Assembly (NCBI GenBank): GCA_025331125.1
Contig: JAOALB010000204.1
Location: forward strand, 1-64,000
DNA length: 64,000 bases
Source of the DNA: Mycogone perniciosa
Lineage: Eukaryota; Ascomycota; Sordariomycetes; Hypocreales; Hypocreaceae
Direction: 5' to 3'
Shown here: positions 46,236 to 59,250 of the stretch, piece after piece
How positions within the stretch are numbered: position 1 is the stretch's first letter
How the letters are laid out: the number at the start of each line of letters is the position of its first letter
Translations under genes and position numbers: made by a program
The notes under the pieces: generated by a model
Databases searched by the model: none
What the model saw: only the letters and a program-made list of their open reading frames with translations
What the model was told of the DNA's origin: nothing

Positions 46236-47830
46236 TTAAAAAAAGCATTATTTATTTAATAAATTAATTTAATTACCTTTATCTTTTAAATGAAAGGGTT
46301 ATATAGTTTTTTATTATAATATTAAAGGCTTTTAACATATTAAAAGTAAAGATTAATACTTTTTTTTAAAAGATTATTAATTTTATATTATAAATAAAAT
46401 AAGTAAAGAGGTTTATAGTCCTTTTTGTTAATAAAGCTTTAAACTATTATTTTAAAAGTACTTTATATTTAAATATATTCTTTATAATCCTTTATATTAA
46501 AAGCCTTTTTAAGTATTAATATATATATAATAAAAGTAAAATTAATTTTTAAGCTTTCTATTAAAAGTAGTTTATTTTATTTAATTTAAATATATAAGTT
46601 ACTTTAATATTTTAAAAAGGGCTAAATAATATTTAATTTTTAAATATCTTTTAAAGAGTTTATATATAAAGTTATAGACTACTAATTAAGCTATTTTCAA
46701 AAGTTTTATTAAAATTTTATTTATTTTAAAGGCAATATTCTTTACTTTAATAATAGCTTTTATTACCTTTTTTTATTTAATCTTTTATTGTAAAGGATAT
46801 TTTTAAAGGGGTAAATTAAATAATCTTTAAGGGTATTAATATCTTTAAATACCTCCTTATATTTAAAGACTATCCTTGATAAAAAGGCAGCTTTATTTAT
46901 TAAATCTATAACTTAATAGTCTTTATTTATTAAAAGTAGTAATTAAAATTAATTAATAGCTTTCTTTTATTTAACTATTTAAAATATACCTTTACTTAAT
47001 CCTATTATAGCTATAATTAAGTTTTAATAGGCTATTTTCTTTTATAAAATAGTTATATATAAAGTCTTTTTAGCAGCTTTTCTTTCTTTAAATATATTAG
47101 CAGTTACTGCTATAGCCCTTTATACCTCTTTATAGTTATAGTTTTACTATAAGGTGCTATAGCTGTTTTAATACCTTTTTTTCCTAGCCTTTATTATAGT
47201 AGTAGTAAAGAGGTTTTATAATACTTAAGCCGCCTTATTTAAATCCTTTTATATAGTTATATTAAAGTTTAAATCTAGTAGGCAGGATTTATAGCTATAT
47301 ATTAATTAATTAAAGTTTAAAAAGGATTTAAATTAAATATATAGTTTACTTTTAATAATTAATAGGACTATTAGGTTTAATAAAGTAATAATAAATATAA
47401 AGTAGTTTAATTTTATATTTAATTATTTATTTACTTTTCTTTAAGCAGCTATATTAATAAAAATCAAATTACTTATATTACTATAATAGTTAATTAATAT
47501 GTTAATAAAAAGGGGGAAAATTTACTTTTTTTACTTATTCTTTTATTTAATTTCTTATAGTATTAGTTTTACTATTAAGTTATTAGGTTTAGTGTATTAT
47601 ACTAAAGCTTTTAGCTATATTAGTCTTTAAAAGGGGGCGCCTTTACCTTTTAAAAATATATATTATAATAGCTTTTATTACCTTATAGTAAATATTAATA
47701 ATAGTATAGTTATAGACTTATATTTAATATATATTATAGTTTTTAAAGTTAATTAACCAAAGTTAAATTACTAGTAAATTACGTAAAATGTTAATATATA
47801 TAAAAATTAAAAAAGGGTTTTATATTTAAT
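46236..47830 (-). pseudogene. LINE (Tad-like non-LTR retrotransposon) ORF2 relic
   Basis: Minus-strand reading gives a linker between endonuclease and reverse transcriptase (LLDLNFNITI, RAIAVTANIFKERKAAKKTL, NKAAFLSRIVFKYKEVFKDI) and then AIIKVKNIAFKINKILIKLL and VVYNFIYKLFKRYLKIKYYL-LFK. The latter match the 'A-I-x-K-A-P-G-x-D-x-I-P ... L-F-N-x-C-L-x-x-G-Y-x-P-x-x-F-K' opening of LINE reverse transcriptases. A frameshift separates the two parts near 46790. The sequence is cut at its 3' side by the LTR of element E; the active-site block is absent from the window. The endonuclease part right of 47.5 kb is too decayed to call. Confidence 0.65.
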
Positions 47831-47833
47831 TTT

Positions 47834-47907
47834 TATTATATAGTATATCAAGTTATTTATTTATATATAAACTATAAATCTTTACTTTTATAGGATTTAT
47901 AGTTCAA
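47834..47907 (+). repeat. ~75-bp repeat, extra direct copy
   Basis: Begins TATTATATAGTATAT and shares the core CTTTTATAGGATTTATAGTT with 48177-48250 (same direction) and 49195-49269 (inverted). Confidence 0.7.
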
Positions 47908-48176
47908 TGGTTATAAACTTAGTATTATTTTACGCGAAATTATTTAATATAACTCTAGGTTATAAATTTAATTGTATTTTAACGGAATTAAAATATATTA
48001 AAGTTCCCTTTAAAAGGGAATAAGTAAATATATCTAGAAAAAGTTTTAATTTAATTAAATCTAGGCACTGTAACTACAGTTAAAGTTAATAGAAAAGTCC
48101 TCTATACCCTGTCTTTATATATATAGGATTACAGGGAATATAGGCGCTTTATTTAAACTATTACACTTAAAGGGTA

Positions 48177-49269
48177 TATTATATGGTATATAAGGTTATT
48201 TATTTATATATAAAGTATAAAGCTTTACTTTTATAGGATTTATAGTTTAATAATCCTTTAAAGGGTTAAAGGTCTTATATTTTAAATAGTTTTTTATTTA
48301 TTTATATAGGGAGGTATAATCCTACTTTGCCTATAGTTTTTATATTAAAATAATATTAAAGCTGCCTTTTTATATATAGGAGAGTATAGTATTATAATAT
48401 TATAGTCTTTATTTTATATTTACTTATAGAACTTAAAGGCTATATTTTTAGCAGTTTAATTATTAAAGTATATTATATATTTAATATTTATATTAATATT
48501 ATTATTAGCGATTTAAATAGTTAACTGTAATAAAGATAAAGTATTTAATAAAATATAAATAAAGGACTTTATCAAAACTTTTAGTATTAACTATTATAAA
48601 GTAAATATAAATACAGGTATTTTTACTTTAAATTATCTTTCAAAGGATTACTTTAAGTTTATTTATATTAATATTTAAATATATTTCGCTAAATTTAATT
48701 ATTTTAAGTTTTTAAATAGTTTAAAGTGAATATTTAATAAGCTATTTAATTTTATTATCTTTATACTTTAAATATACTATATAGTTTAATACTATAAATA
48801 AATAAAGTCTATTATATTTAATATATTATTTAAGGTTTATATATTTTTTATATAATAGTTTACTATACTTTTTATAGTATTTTATATAATTATAAGCTTT
48901 AAAATTATAAAAGCTTAAATAGCTGTTATATTAAATAATATATACCTTTAAAGCCAGCTATTTTATAAATGCAAAGTATTTAAATAGTTTAAAGTAAAAC
49001 ATAACCCTTTTTCTTAAAAAGAAATAACTTAATTCCAGGAATTAATTATTTTACTATATTAAAATAGTTTATATATAATAAAAGAGTTAATAGATTTAAC
49101 TTAAAGTTAAGCTTTAATAGTAATTATAAAGTCTATAAAGTAAATCCTTTTAATATTAATATAATAGTAAACGACTCTTTATATTATAAAAGTTATTAGA
49201 CTATAAATCCTATAAAAGTAAAGCTCTTTACTTTATATATAAATAAATAACCTTATATACTATATAATA
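48177..49269. repeat. 1.1-kb unit bounded by ~75-bp inverted repeats
   Basis: 48177-48250 and 49195-49269 are near-identical in inverted orientation; both start from the outside with TATTATATRGTATATAAGG. The interior is very AT-rich with no readable frame. It could be a non-autonomous DNA transposon, or two insertions of a short repeat in opposite directions. A third copy of the repeat lies 340 bases to the left. No clear target duplication was found. Confidence 0.55.
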
Positions 49270-49499
49270 AACGTTTATTAACTTTTTATTTCCTTTAATT
49301 CTTTTTAAATAAATAGTAATTTAAAAAAATAACTTTATTTATACATTTTAATCTTTAATTTATAATATAAAGCTAAAATATACTTTTTATATATAAATAA
49401 TATTTATATAGTTTAAATTATATATTTAAATAACTTTACATTCAATATTTATAATTAAAACCTTTTTTTAACTATAATTTAAAAAGATTTAAATAAAAC

Positions 49500-50150
49500 C
49501 TTTATTATTAATATTTATTATATTACTTTTTTCTTTTTATTCTCTTAAATATTTATTAGTTTAATAAAAATCTATTTGAATTTTATTTTATATTATTAAA
49601 TCTAAAAGTAAAAGGCAGTTTTATAAAATAAAGCCTTTATTTAATTTATTAATAAATAAAAGTAAACTATTTCTATTTAATAAAGTAAGGTTTATAAAGT
49701 TAAATAGGCTAGTAAAAGTTTATTTTTTATAGCTTTAAGATACCCTTTATTTATAGTATTAAATAGCAGTAAAATTAATAAAAGACTTTTAAAAAGCTTT
49801 TATAATTTATAAAATAGCAGCTTTATAGTATTTCCCTTTAAATATAATAAAGTAAATATTAATAGCTTTAAAGGTATTTAATAATATTTCTTTATAAATA
49901 CTTTTAATTTCTTTTTTCTTATATATTACTTTACTAAATAGCTATAAAAAGATATATTAAGGGGTTTATATAAGCTAGCTATTCTTTTAAGGCTAGGTTT
50001 AAGGGTTTTATTATTAAAATTAATTTTTAAAGCTTTACTGTTTTTAAAGTAAACTTTTTTAATTAAGTGCTTTTTAAACATAATAGGCAGTATAAACAGG
50101 CTTGCAATATTTATTAAATTGCAGGGAACCCCTAAAGGAATCTTAACCAA
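49500..50150 (-). pseudogene. Gene relic of unknown function
   Basis: A 74-codon stretch without stops (50150-49926; contains IPLGVPCNLINIASLFILP) continues in the same frame, after a first TAA, for another ~140 codons with about a dozen stops (VFIKKYY-IPLKLLIFTLLYL and onwards). Composition and regular helix-like patterns look like a genuine protein rather than chance. The family is not recognised and no catalytic motif is visible. The first part may begin upstream of 50150. Confidence 0.45.
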
Positions 50151-53100
50151 GTAAGTATAGTAATATAACTTATAGTACAGGTAATAACTTATAGTATAGT
50201 AAAATCAAGATTTATTATTTAATAGGCAATCTGCAGCCAAGTACCAAATATAAAATATTTGGTATATAGTTTATTGACTAGATAGTGGTTGGTATTATTA
50301 GTCTTAATAATGCTTAAGGTATAGTCAGCCCCTACCTGAAAAGGTATAGAAAAATATAAAGAATATTTATATTTTTGTTAAATAGATTTAAAAGAGCTAG
50401 TATAGCCTTTTTTTAGTTTTAAAGGTTTATTACTAGCCTGGCAGTAGTAGTAGTTTTAGTAGGTTAGGCGTTTAAAAGGATAAAGGTGGCTGCTATCTTG
50501 CTAAAAAGGCTTAAAGAGGGCGAGGGAGAGTTTAAAGGTATTTTCCTAATAGCTAGCTAAAAGGTAGTGATTTTTACTGTAAATAGGCACCTAAAGGTAA
50601 AGGTACCTGTAAATATAGGAGGGAAGCTGTATAGTTACAAGATATAAAATAAGAGAGCGATCTTTATAGTCTTTAAGGATATAAGCAGCGGTAATAAACA
50701 ATAATAAAAAATATTTAACCTAAGGATAGATACCTTAACACTTTAATATTTATCTTTATCTTTTTACTTTACTTTAAAAGCTAATGCCTATAACAATATT
50801 TAGTATACCTAAAAGTATATAGTAGTTTAAAAGATTAACTATATATTATAACCTAACTGCTTTTTGCTAATATAAACCTATAAACCTTAGATTATCTTTA
50901 AGAATTAACTTAAATTATGTTAAATACTGTTAACTTAATTGTTAAAATAAATAAAAAAGGTATATATAAAGGAACCTATAATTTAATATAAAGTAAAATA
51001 AAATATATAGGATTTTACTTTTATAATAAAATAGCTAAAAGAGAATTTAATAAAGATAAAAAGATAATATAAAGTATATAAAATAATTAAATAAAGTTTT
51101 AGCGCTTTATTTTTATAATATAAATTGATTAATTATATAATTAGTTTTTAAATAGTATTACTTTATATATAGTTAAATATAAAAGATTTATATATTTAAA
51201 TTATAATTACTGCTATAATATAGATTATTTATTTATTTAAAGATTAAAATAATATATAAAAGGCTTAATAGTTTATATTACTATTATAAAAGTAATTATA
51301 CTTTAAACGTAAACTTTTAAATATACTTAATCTTAGCTATTTAAGCCTATAAATAAACTTTTTAGCTTCTTAAATTATTAACATTAGCTATATATAAATA
51401 TTTAGCTTTTATAAATATATTTAGAATAAAATATAAATAAAGGAGGGGAAAGGGGGGAGGAGTGGAAAGGGGGGTATAAATTTCCCTTTAAATAGTATAA
51501 ATTATAGTACTTTTTTCCTTTTAATAACTTTTACTCCTTCCTTTTATATAGCAGTTAAATATAAAGTTTAATTTTACTAACCTAAGCTTATATATAATAT
51601 ATAAAGTATAGTCTCTTTAAATTAATGCATTAATAATAATTAATTAAGTTAATTTCTTTATCAGCAATTATAAAGTTAATAAGTTTTTAACTATTAATAA
51701 AAAAAGACATTAAAGTAATAATTTAATTAACTTTATAGCTTATAGCTAGCAGTTTACTAATATATTTAAGTTTATAACCTTAAATAATACTAAATCTATA
51801 TTTAATTTTATTTTAGGTTTTAGTTTTAAAAGTCTATTTAAATAATATACTTTTTTACTTTATTATAATTTAAAAAAAACTATTAAAACTATTAAAATAC
51901 TTACTATTATTAAAGTAGTTTAGCTTATTAGTATATATAAAATAGATAGCTTTAATATTTAATTAAATGTTTTAAATAAAAGCTTAAAATAAATATTTAA
52001 TAAAGTAAAAATACCTTTATATAATTATATTTATACTTTAAAAAATATTAGCTTATATTATTATTAAAAAAGAAAGTATTAAAGCAGTTTTCTATAAAAT
52101 AGCAATTTCAAGTATAATATATTTATATTTATTAAATAAAAAAGCCTTTCTTAACTAAATATCAAAAGTATATAAAGATATATATTAAGCCTATTAAATA
52201 TCCTTATTATTATTATACTATAATAAAATAAAGAGATATATATTAATATATTAAATAAGGTTATATAAGTCAAGTAAAGAAGTCTTAAATTTTTATTCAT
52301 AAATTCCCCTACTATTTATATTATAAGAAAGTATTTATATATAAATATAACTTATAAAGGCATTTAAGAAAACATATAAAAATAAACCTTTACTAGTTTA
52401 AACATATTTTTAAAAACAGAATATATTTACTTTTATATCTTTTATATTTAATAAAGTTCCTCTCCTTTAACTAATAATCCTAACCTTTGAATCTTAGCTA
52501 TAATTTCCGTATTTTTATAAATACTAATACTTTAATTAAGCTTAAAACAATATTGGTAAAATATTTATTTATATAGCTTACAATTCCATTTACTATAAAA
52601 ATAAAAAATATAATAAATATAAGATTTGCCTACTCCTTTAAGTTTATCCTGCTATATTGCCTATAAGATTTATAGGTTAATAGAAACTCCTTTATACTTT
52701 AAATTAAAGTCCCCTTTTAAATTAATAAAAGCTATATACTCCTTGACTATAAAGATTATATCTTTACTGTAGCTTTAATAATTACTAATATTATATAATT
52801 TATCCTATAAATCTTTTATATAATAAAAGTCAGTTATTTATTTAGGCAGAAGTTAAATAATACTTTACTATTAATAAAGCTAGAATATATATTAAAAGAA
52901 GCTATTAATTTTATTATACTAGTTATAGAATTAAAGTATTAATAAAAAGGCAATAAATATTTTAAAATTTAAATAGTAGTATCCTTTTAAATATATTTAT
53001 AATTTCATTTAGAATATTTTACTAGCAGTTAAATTAAGTCTTACTTTTTAAAATTTAGCGACTAATAGTAGGCTTTAGTTTATTTAAACCTTTTAATAAA

Positions 53101-53299
53101 ACTTAAATATAACTATTTAAGGTAAATGATATTTAAAATACAATATATAGTAAAAATAAAAGGGTTTATTGCTTTTAGTATATTAGTTATTTTTAATAAA
53201 GATTAAGTTATTTTTATAAAAATACTTATAGTATATAATATAAATATTAATTTAAAAAGAATTAAAATAAATTCAATTTACAGTTTATAATAATAAGTC
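50151..53299. other. Very AT-rich stretch without recognisable gene
   Basis: 50200-50700 keeps somewhat more G and C and may be a separate fragment. 50900-53300 is almost pure A/T with scattered C and G. I found no sustained frame that I could name and no copy of the elements listed here. A G-rich tract at 51441-51475 stands out. Confidence 0.4.
51441..51475 (+). other. G-rich purine tract, quadruplex-capable
   Basis: AGGAGGGGAAAGGGGGG followed by AGGAGTGG and AAAGGGGGG: three runs of four to six G plus two GG pairs within 35 bases. It lies in DNA that otherwise has almost no G runs. It resembles an extended polypurine tract, but no LTR start was recognised after it. Confidence 0.6.
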
Positions 53300-54210
53300 T
53301 ATATTTAACTTTAGGCCATTTAAGATTCCTTTTATTTAATATTTAAGTTAAAGGATTATTAAGTATAATATAATTATTTAATTTAAGATTTAAATTATAA
53401 AGGATAAACTTAATTAAGTAAACCTTATATATTTTAAGTATATAATTCAAATTATAAATATCTTTAATAAGTTAATTGTATATATAGATATATTAAAATA
53501 GCTGTTTAAAATAATACTTAATATTAGTAAAAGAAGCTTACTTTTTTTAAAGCTCTCTTTTTTATATATATATTTATACAGTAAATATCGCTATATAGCT
53601 AGATTTTATTATATTATAGGCAATATAGTAAAAGTTAATTAGACTTTTATAAATTAATAACTGCAGCCATATTAAAAGTTATTAGTTTTATAAAAGTATC
53701 AACTTTAGATTTTATTAATAATTAATATCGCTAATAAATAAAATATACCCTTTAATATTTTATAAACTATACATATTTCCTAGGATATTTTAATAGCTTG
53801 AAGTAAATATTTCTGTTCTTTATTAATTTAAAAGCTATAAGATTAATATAGTCCTTAAATAGCTTTATTTATTAAGATCCCTTTAAGTATTTAAAAGATT
53901 AATTAATATATTTAAAAAGTTAAAAGTGGCTTTAAAAAAGGTTATAATTTTTCTATTTATAGTATTTAAAGTAACTTGAAGAGTATAGTAAATTTAAGCG
54001 CTTTTAAAGTTAATAACTATAGGAAAGGCCTCTTTTATTAAGGTTATAAATATAAGTAAGATTTTATAGAAACTATTATTAATATAATTAGTTTTTATTA
54101 ATATCTATTAAAAAAGGTATATAATTCCTATAAGTTTATTTAAACTCTTTAAATAGGAGGAAAGCTTTATGGAACTAGTTAAAGAGCCTTTTATATAAAT
54201 TAAGTCTTAA
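53300..54210 (-). pseudogene. Gene relic of unknown function
   Basis: The minus-strand frame from about 54210 reads roughly 300 codons. Its first ~200 have relatively few stops (YKILLIFITLIKEAFPIVIN, YYTLQVTLNTINRKIITFFK, NILGNMYSL-NIKGYILF, YYIAYNKI-LYSDIY). Stops become denser towards 53300. All are TAA/TAG. The pattern is that of a RIP-mutated ordinary protein with many helices, but I do not recognise the family. Nothing similar appears elsewhere in the window. Confidence 0.45.
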
Positions 54211-55980
54211 AGGATTTATATAGTTTAGCTTAAATGTTAATAATTAATAATAATTACTTTAAGTAAAGCTTAAAGTTTTTAAAGAATTTATTATAAATTA
54301 AAATTTACTTTAAAGTAAAAGAATATAATACTAAATATTAGTTTTAAAGTTATAATTTAAAAAGCTTTATTTATTAACTTAAAACTTTATATAATAATAA
54401 ATTTCCTTTAATACTATTTATATTTTAGGTAAAATACTTTAAAATATAAAAGCTATAGTTATGAAATATTTAGTTACTTCCTTAAATTAAGAATATTATA
54501 TTAATAAATACACTATTAAATAATATATATATAATATATTCTATTCTTTATATTAATTATCTTTAATAATACTTTATTAAAGACTAGGAAACTTAAAGGC
54601 TATATTTATAAAAGCCTTATATTTAAGGCACTCTTCAATATTAACTATACCTTAAAACGCAATTTAAACCTAAAAAGAATATATTAAGTAATTTTATTAT
54701 ATAAGGTTTAAGGGGTACTGTTATATTAATAAGTTATAATAAATGTATTACTGAAGGTTTTACTGCTGCTAGAAGTATAATTTAAGTCCTATGTTTTATA
54801 GATAAAGTAAATATTAGGCAGATAGCGCAAAGTGCTTAGTAATAAAAGGTATATGATTATATATATCACTTTAAAATACGTGAAAGGTAAAGAATTAACT
54901 ATTAAAATAAATAAACGCTTTTTATAGTAGTTTATAATTAAAGGGCCTAAATTAAAACTATATTTTATACTAAAACTACTATTTAACTTATAGTGTAAAA
55001 GTCTTAAATATTTTCAATTAATTAACTAATAAATAAAGGCTTTAACTAAAAGAAAAGAAAATATTAATATATAGGAAATAAAGAGATAGTAGTTAAAGGT
55101 TAAACTTATTTATATTAATTATTTAGTAAATAGATTTATTAACTATAAGTAAATAGGTATTAAAGAAAGATATATAAAATTATTAAAACTATAAATTATT
55201 ATTTATCTATAGAATCATAAATGAAATAAATAGCTATAAAGTCTTTAGAAAAAGAGGGAAAAGGGAATAAATAAAGAATATTAAAATATAAAAGTTATTT
55301 AAACTGTTTTACTATAAAGTTTAAAAAACTAATTATATTTTAATTGCCTTTAACTTTTTAATTTATAATATACTATAATATTAATATTATTCTTTAGGCT
55401 TACTGCAGTAAATATAACCTTAATATTAAGCTTAATAATAAAAAAACTATATAAAAATATAAAGTATAGATAATATTATAAAAGCTTAATACAATAATTA
55501 AGATATTTTATATTATTAATAAAGTATAGTATAATATATATCTATTATAGAATCTACCTGCCTTTATATTATAGTATATTTTAATATATATATATATTTA
55601 ATATTAAAATATACTTTAAAATAAAGATTTTATTAAATAGTTATATACTTTTATAAATGCTAGTATATAGGTTTAGTATATAAAGTTATAAATCCTATAA
55701 AGGGTTATAAGCTTTATGAAATTATATGCTATTATTAAATTAATTTAAAGATACTTTTAAAAGTATATTATTAATTTATATATACTTAGCTTTTTTTCCT
55801 ATAATAGATTAAAGTAAAGGATTATAATATTAATAAAATTAAAGAAAAGAAAGTAAGGTTTAATTTAAGTTATAGACTTAAAATAAACTAAATATATATA
55901 TATTTATTATATTGCTATAATTTATTTAATAAAAGTATTATATATATAGCTTTTTCTATTTTAATTAACTAGTAAAGGTA
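54211..55980. other. Very AT-rich stretch without recognisable gene
   Basis: No convincing frame or repeat was seen. Small TA-rich runs occur near 55575-55595. It may hold the upstream part of one of the neighbouring relics. Confidence 0.35.
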
Positions 55981-55989
55981 ACAGTAGAT

Positions 55990-57603
55990 TACCTTTATAT
56001 AGGAGGCCGTTTATATAGCAGGTTATTAAAATATTAGGCTATGAAAAAAACTTAAATCCTATAAAGAAAAAGCTTTAATAAAATACTACTATTACTTTAT
56101 AATATAATTTCGAAATTATTTATTAATTAACCTTTACGTTAATACTTTTATATGTTTTAAGTAAAAACCTTTTACCTATTATAATATTAAGAATTTATAA
56201 TATAATAGAAAGTTATATATATAAAGAAAAGGTAAGCTTATTTTTATTTTTAATAGTTACCTTTGCCTTTATATTAAATATATAATTAAAAGAGAAAATA
56301 ATTATTATTAAGATTTATAAAATTATTAATTTAAAAAGGTTATTAAGTATTTATAAAAGTAGCAGTAAATAAAGATTATATGCTTCTATTGCCTTTACTA
56401 TAATTATAAAATTATATTTTTACTTTTAATTAAATAAACTACTTTACTTTATAAAGTTTTAATATTAATTTAGTATTTTAAATATAATGCTTTTAAAACT
56501 TATTTCTTTTATATTAAAATAAAATTAAATAAAGTTTTTTTTAATTAAGACTAGGTATATATAGTTGTTATTACAGATATAAATAAAATACTTATAGTAA
56601 ATAATATTAATATTTTATTTTAAAAGATATTTATTAAATTCTAGCTATAAATAAGTAATATATCCCTATTAAAAAACCTTTTTAATGATCCTTTAAAGTA
56701 CTTTAAATATATATTTTATTAAGTAATACTATTATATAAAAAGCAGCTATTAATAAAAAGTATAAAAAGCTTTATAAAATTATAATATTATTAATTAAAA
56801 TATATAAAGACTTTATTTTATTATTGCATTTAATTGCAGATAAACAGTATATTAATATTATAGTAGTTACTTATAGCTTTAATTAAATATAACAGAAGGT
56901 TATAAAGAAAAAGGGTTTATTTAAGATAGTTAAAGTTATAGGTAAAGAAAGGATTTTAAATAAATTTATAGTTATAGTATTAACTAAAACTGCTATTATA
57001 AATCAGCTATATTAAATTAATTGCTTATATATTTAGGCATTTAGCGATAGCCCTTTAAACCTATTAATATTAAAAGAGGCTAATAAAGTAATTCTTATTA
57101 TTAATAATAAAGCAATTAAAAGTTATAGTATAAATATAGCTTTATTAAACACCATTAGTTATAGGGGCTTTTAAGTATAATAATATATATTACCTAGCTA
57201 TAAAGTATTATACCTAAATACTGCCTATTTACTATAAATATACTTTATAGACTTAAATTTAATTAAATTCATAGCTTAAAAGTATAGCCCTTTAAGTTTT
57301 AAAATACTATATACTATTAAGCAAACTATAATAAAATTAATAATATTACTAATATATAATATATTAATAGCTGGCCTAGTATTTAAAAAGGCTTATTATA
57401 GTATTAAGAAATACTTGACTATTAAATATCTATTAAAAGTAATTAAAGTTAAAATATATTTTATTTTATAGCTATTAACTTTAAAATAGAAATAAGACTT
57501 TAATTATAGTATTAATACAAGGCAGTAAAGTAATAGCTTTTAATGTAAATAAAGTTTTCCTATAGGCTATATTTATTTATACTATATCTATAATAAAGCT
57601 AAA
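55990..57603 (+). pseudogene. Gene relic(s) of unknown function, cut by element F
   Basis: From about 56480 to 57603 one plus-strand frame runs with modest stop density, including LHLIADKQYINIIVVTYSFN, GLFKIVKVIGKERILNKFIV and SPLNLLILKEANKVILIINN. It ends, still open, where the LTR of element F starts. A second frame covers about 55990-56640 (NAFKTYFFYIKIKLNKVFF, YIVVITDINKILIV), so either a frameshift or two genes are present. All stops noted are TAA/TAG. I do not recognise the family; the length and arrangement would fit a large multidomain fungal protein. Confidence 0.45.
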
Positions 57604-58003
57604 TGTTACGACCCGACCCTCTTATAGCCGCATAAAGGGTCTAAGGCAGTATATACCCTGGAAGAACAATAGAATAACTGTCTAATTAAAAAGGATTACT
57701 TAGATTACTATAAACTACAGATCACTAAGATTACGGAATATAAGCTAAGGTAATCTAATATAACTGTAATCCATACGCGATCCAAGTATATTTACTATAT
57801 ATCTCCTTTATATATAAGACTGGATAAATTACGATTATTTAGTATAGTTACTTAAATAGTTATTAATAATTGTATTTACTGGAACCGCTTATTCTACAGA
57901 ATTATAATTACATTACTTTATTTAGTATTTATCTTTAACCTCTCTATTAATATAAACCTATAAACCTTGGTTTAACTGTTAAGAATTAACCCGGATCCTT
58001 ATA
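57604..58003 (+). repeat. 5' LTR of element F
   Basis: 400 bp. Its last 73 bases align with 1-73. The left flank is CTAAA (57599-57603), a possible target duplication whose partner is outside the window. Confidence 0.85.
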
Positions 58004-58049
58004 CATTAACGACTTTTATTTAAAAGGCCACTAAAAATCCTAAGCAATA

Positions 58050-59250
58050 TTGCAAGTATATCCGCTGCAGTATCCTCTTTTAATACTTTACCCTTTATTT
58101 TACCTTCTCGCTAAAAGAAGGATAATAATAGAGATAATAATATAAGTGGAAGTAAAGATAAGGATAAAGTTAATAAAATAAAATAACTTTGCATTTATAT
58201 AAAGGAAGCCTTTTAATATATAGAAGCTAATTATATAGAATAGGAATAATACTATTAATATCTAGTTACTGAAAACGCTAGACTTTAGTAAATAATTTAT
58301 TAACAGTAAATAACTATTATAAACTTATAGAATTAGGCCCTACTTACTCTAAACCTTATACTAAACCTTAAAGGGAGCTAACCTTTAAAGGACTTAAAGG
58401 AGTCGCTTAAAATGCAGCCTTTTAAACCCTTTAATAGAAGTATTATAGCACTTTAACTGTTTTTTACTTAACTATACAATTACTTTACCTATTTTTTAAC
58501 TAGCTTTAGTATAGAGACTAGTAAAGTCCTCCTAGCTGCTAGATAACTTAAAGGCAATGCTTTAAAGTAGTTTAAACCTATTTAAAGGGATTTCTTTAAT
58601 AATAAAAGTAAAGTTAATAAATAAATATAATTTATATTCGCTAGCTATAATTAGTTTAAAGAAAAATTAAAGAATATCTTTAATAATATTAATAAAGAAT
58701 ATACTGCAGAAAATAGATTTATAAACTTAGTTTAGAAAGGAAGATGCTTTGATTATATTATATACTTTAAAAACTATACTTTTAAAGTTAAATAAAGAAA
58801 CTTTACTTTTATTAAATGCTTTTATAATAGACTTAAACTAAAAGTTAAAAAGGAAGCTTAAAAATTCTTTTATAATAAAGGCATTATTAAGTTTATTAAA
58901 GAATATATAAATGCAGATAATTTACTTTATAAACTCTATTTAAATATAAAGAAAGGATAATAGTAATCCGGATAAGTTTATAAGTATTAAAGATATATAA
59001 ACTAAGGCAAAAAGCAATAAAAATATATCGCTAGCTCTAATAATAAAAGACCTAGTTAAATAAATTTAAATGCTATTTAAAAGGGAAAGGTAAAGGTTAT
59101 CTGTTATAACTGTAATAAACTAGGATATATCTCGAAGGACTGTAAAGCTCTATAAAAGCCGAGAATTAATAAACCTTAAAAGCCTGCGCTAAAACCTAAA
59201 CGAAAAGTTAATACAATTTTAAAAGCTACTAATTATATATTACTTAACTG
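58050..59250 (+). pseudogene. gag remnant of element F
   Basis: A Lys- and Leu-rich capsid-like stretch is followed by a zinc knuckle at 59102-59143 with exact spacing C-x2-C-x4-Y-x4-C (CYNCNKLGYISKDC). The His of the CCHC motif has become Tyr (CAT to TAT), a single RIP transition. Several stops interrupt the frame. Confidence 0.85.

Noticed and set aside
49926..50150. Intact 74-codon gene
   Set aside because: The same frame continues past its stop with protein-like sequence, so it is the best-preserved part of a longer relic and not a complete gene.
46236..57603. Mitochondrial or plastid origin of the AT-rich segment
   Set aside because: No organellar genes or tRNAs were seen, and the AT bias is explained by transition-type decay of nuclear elements.
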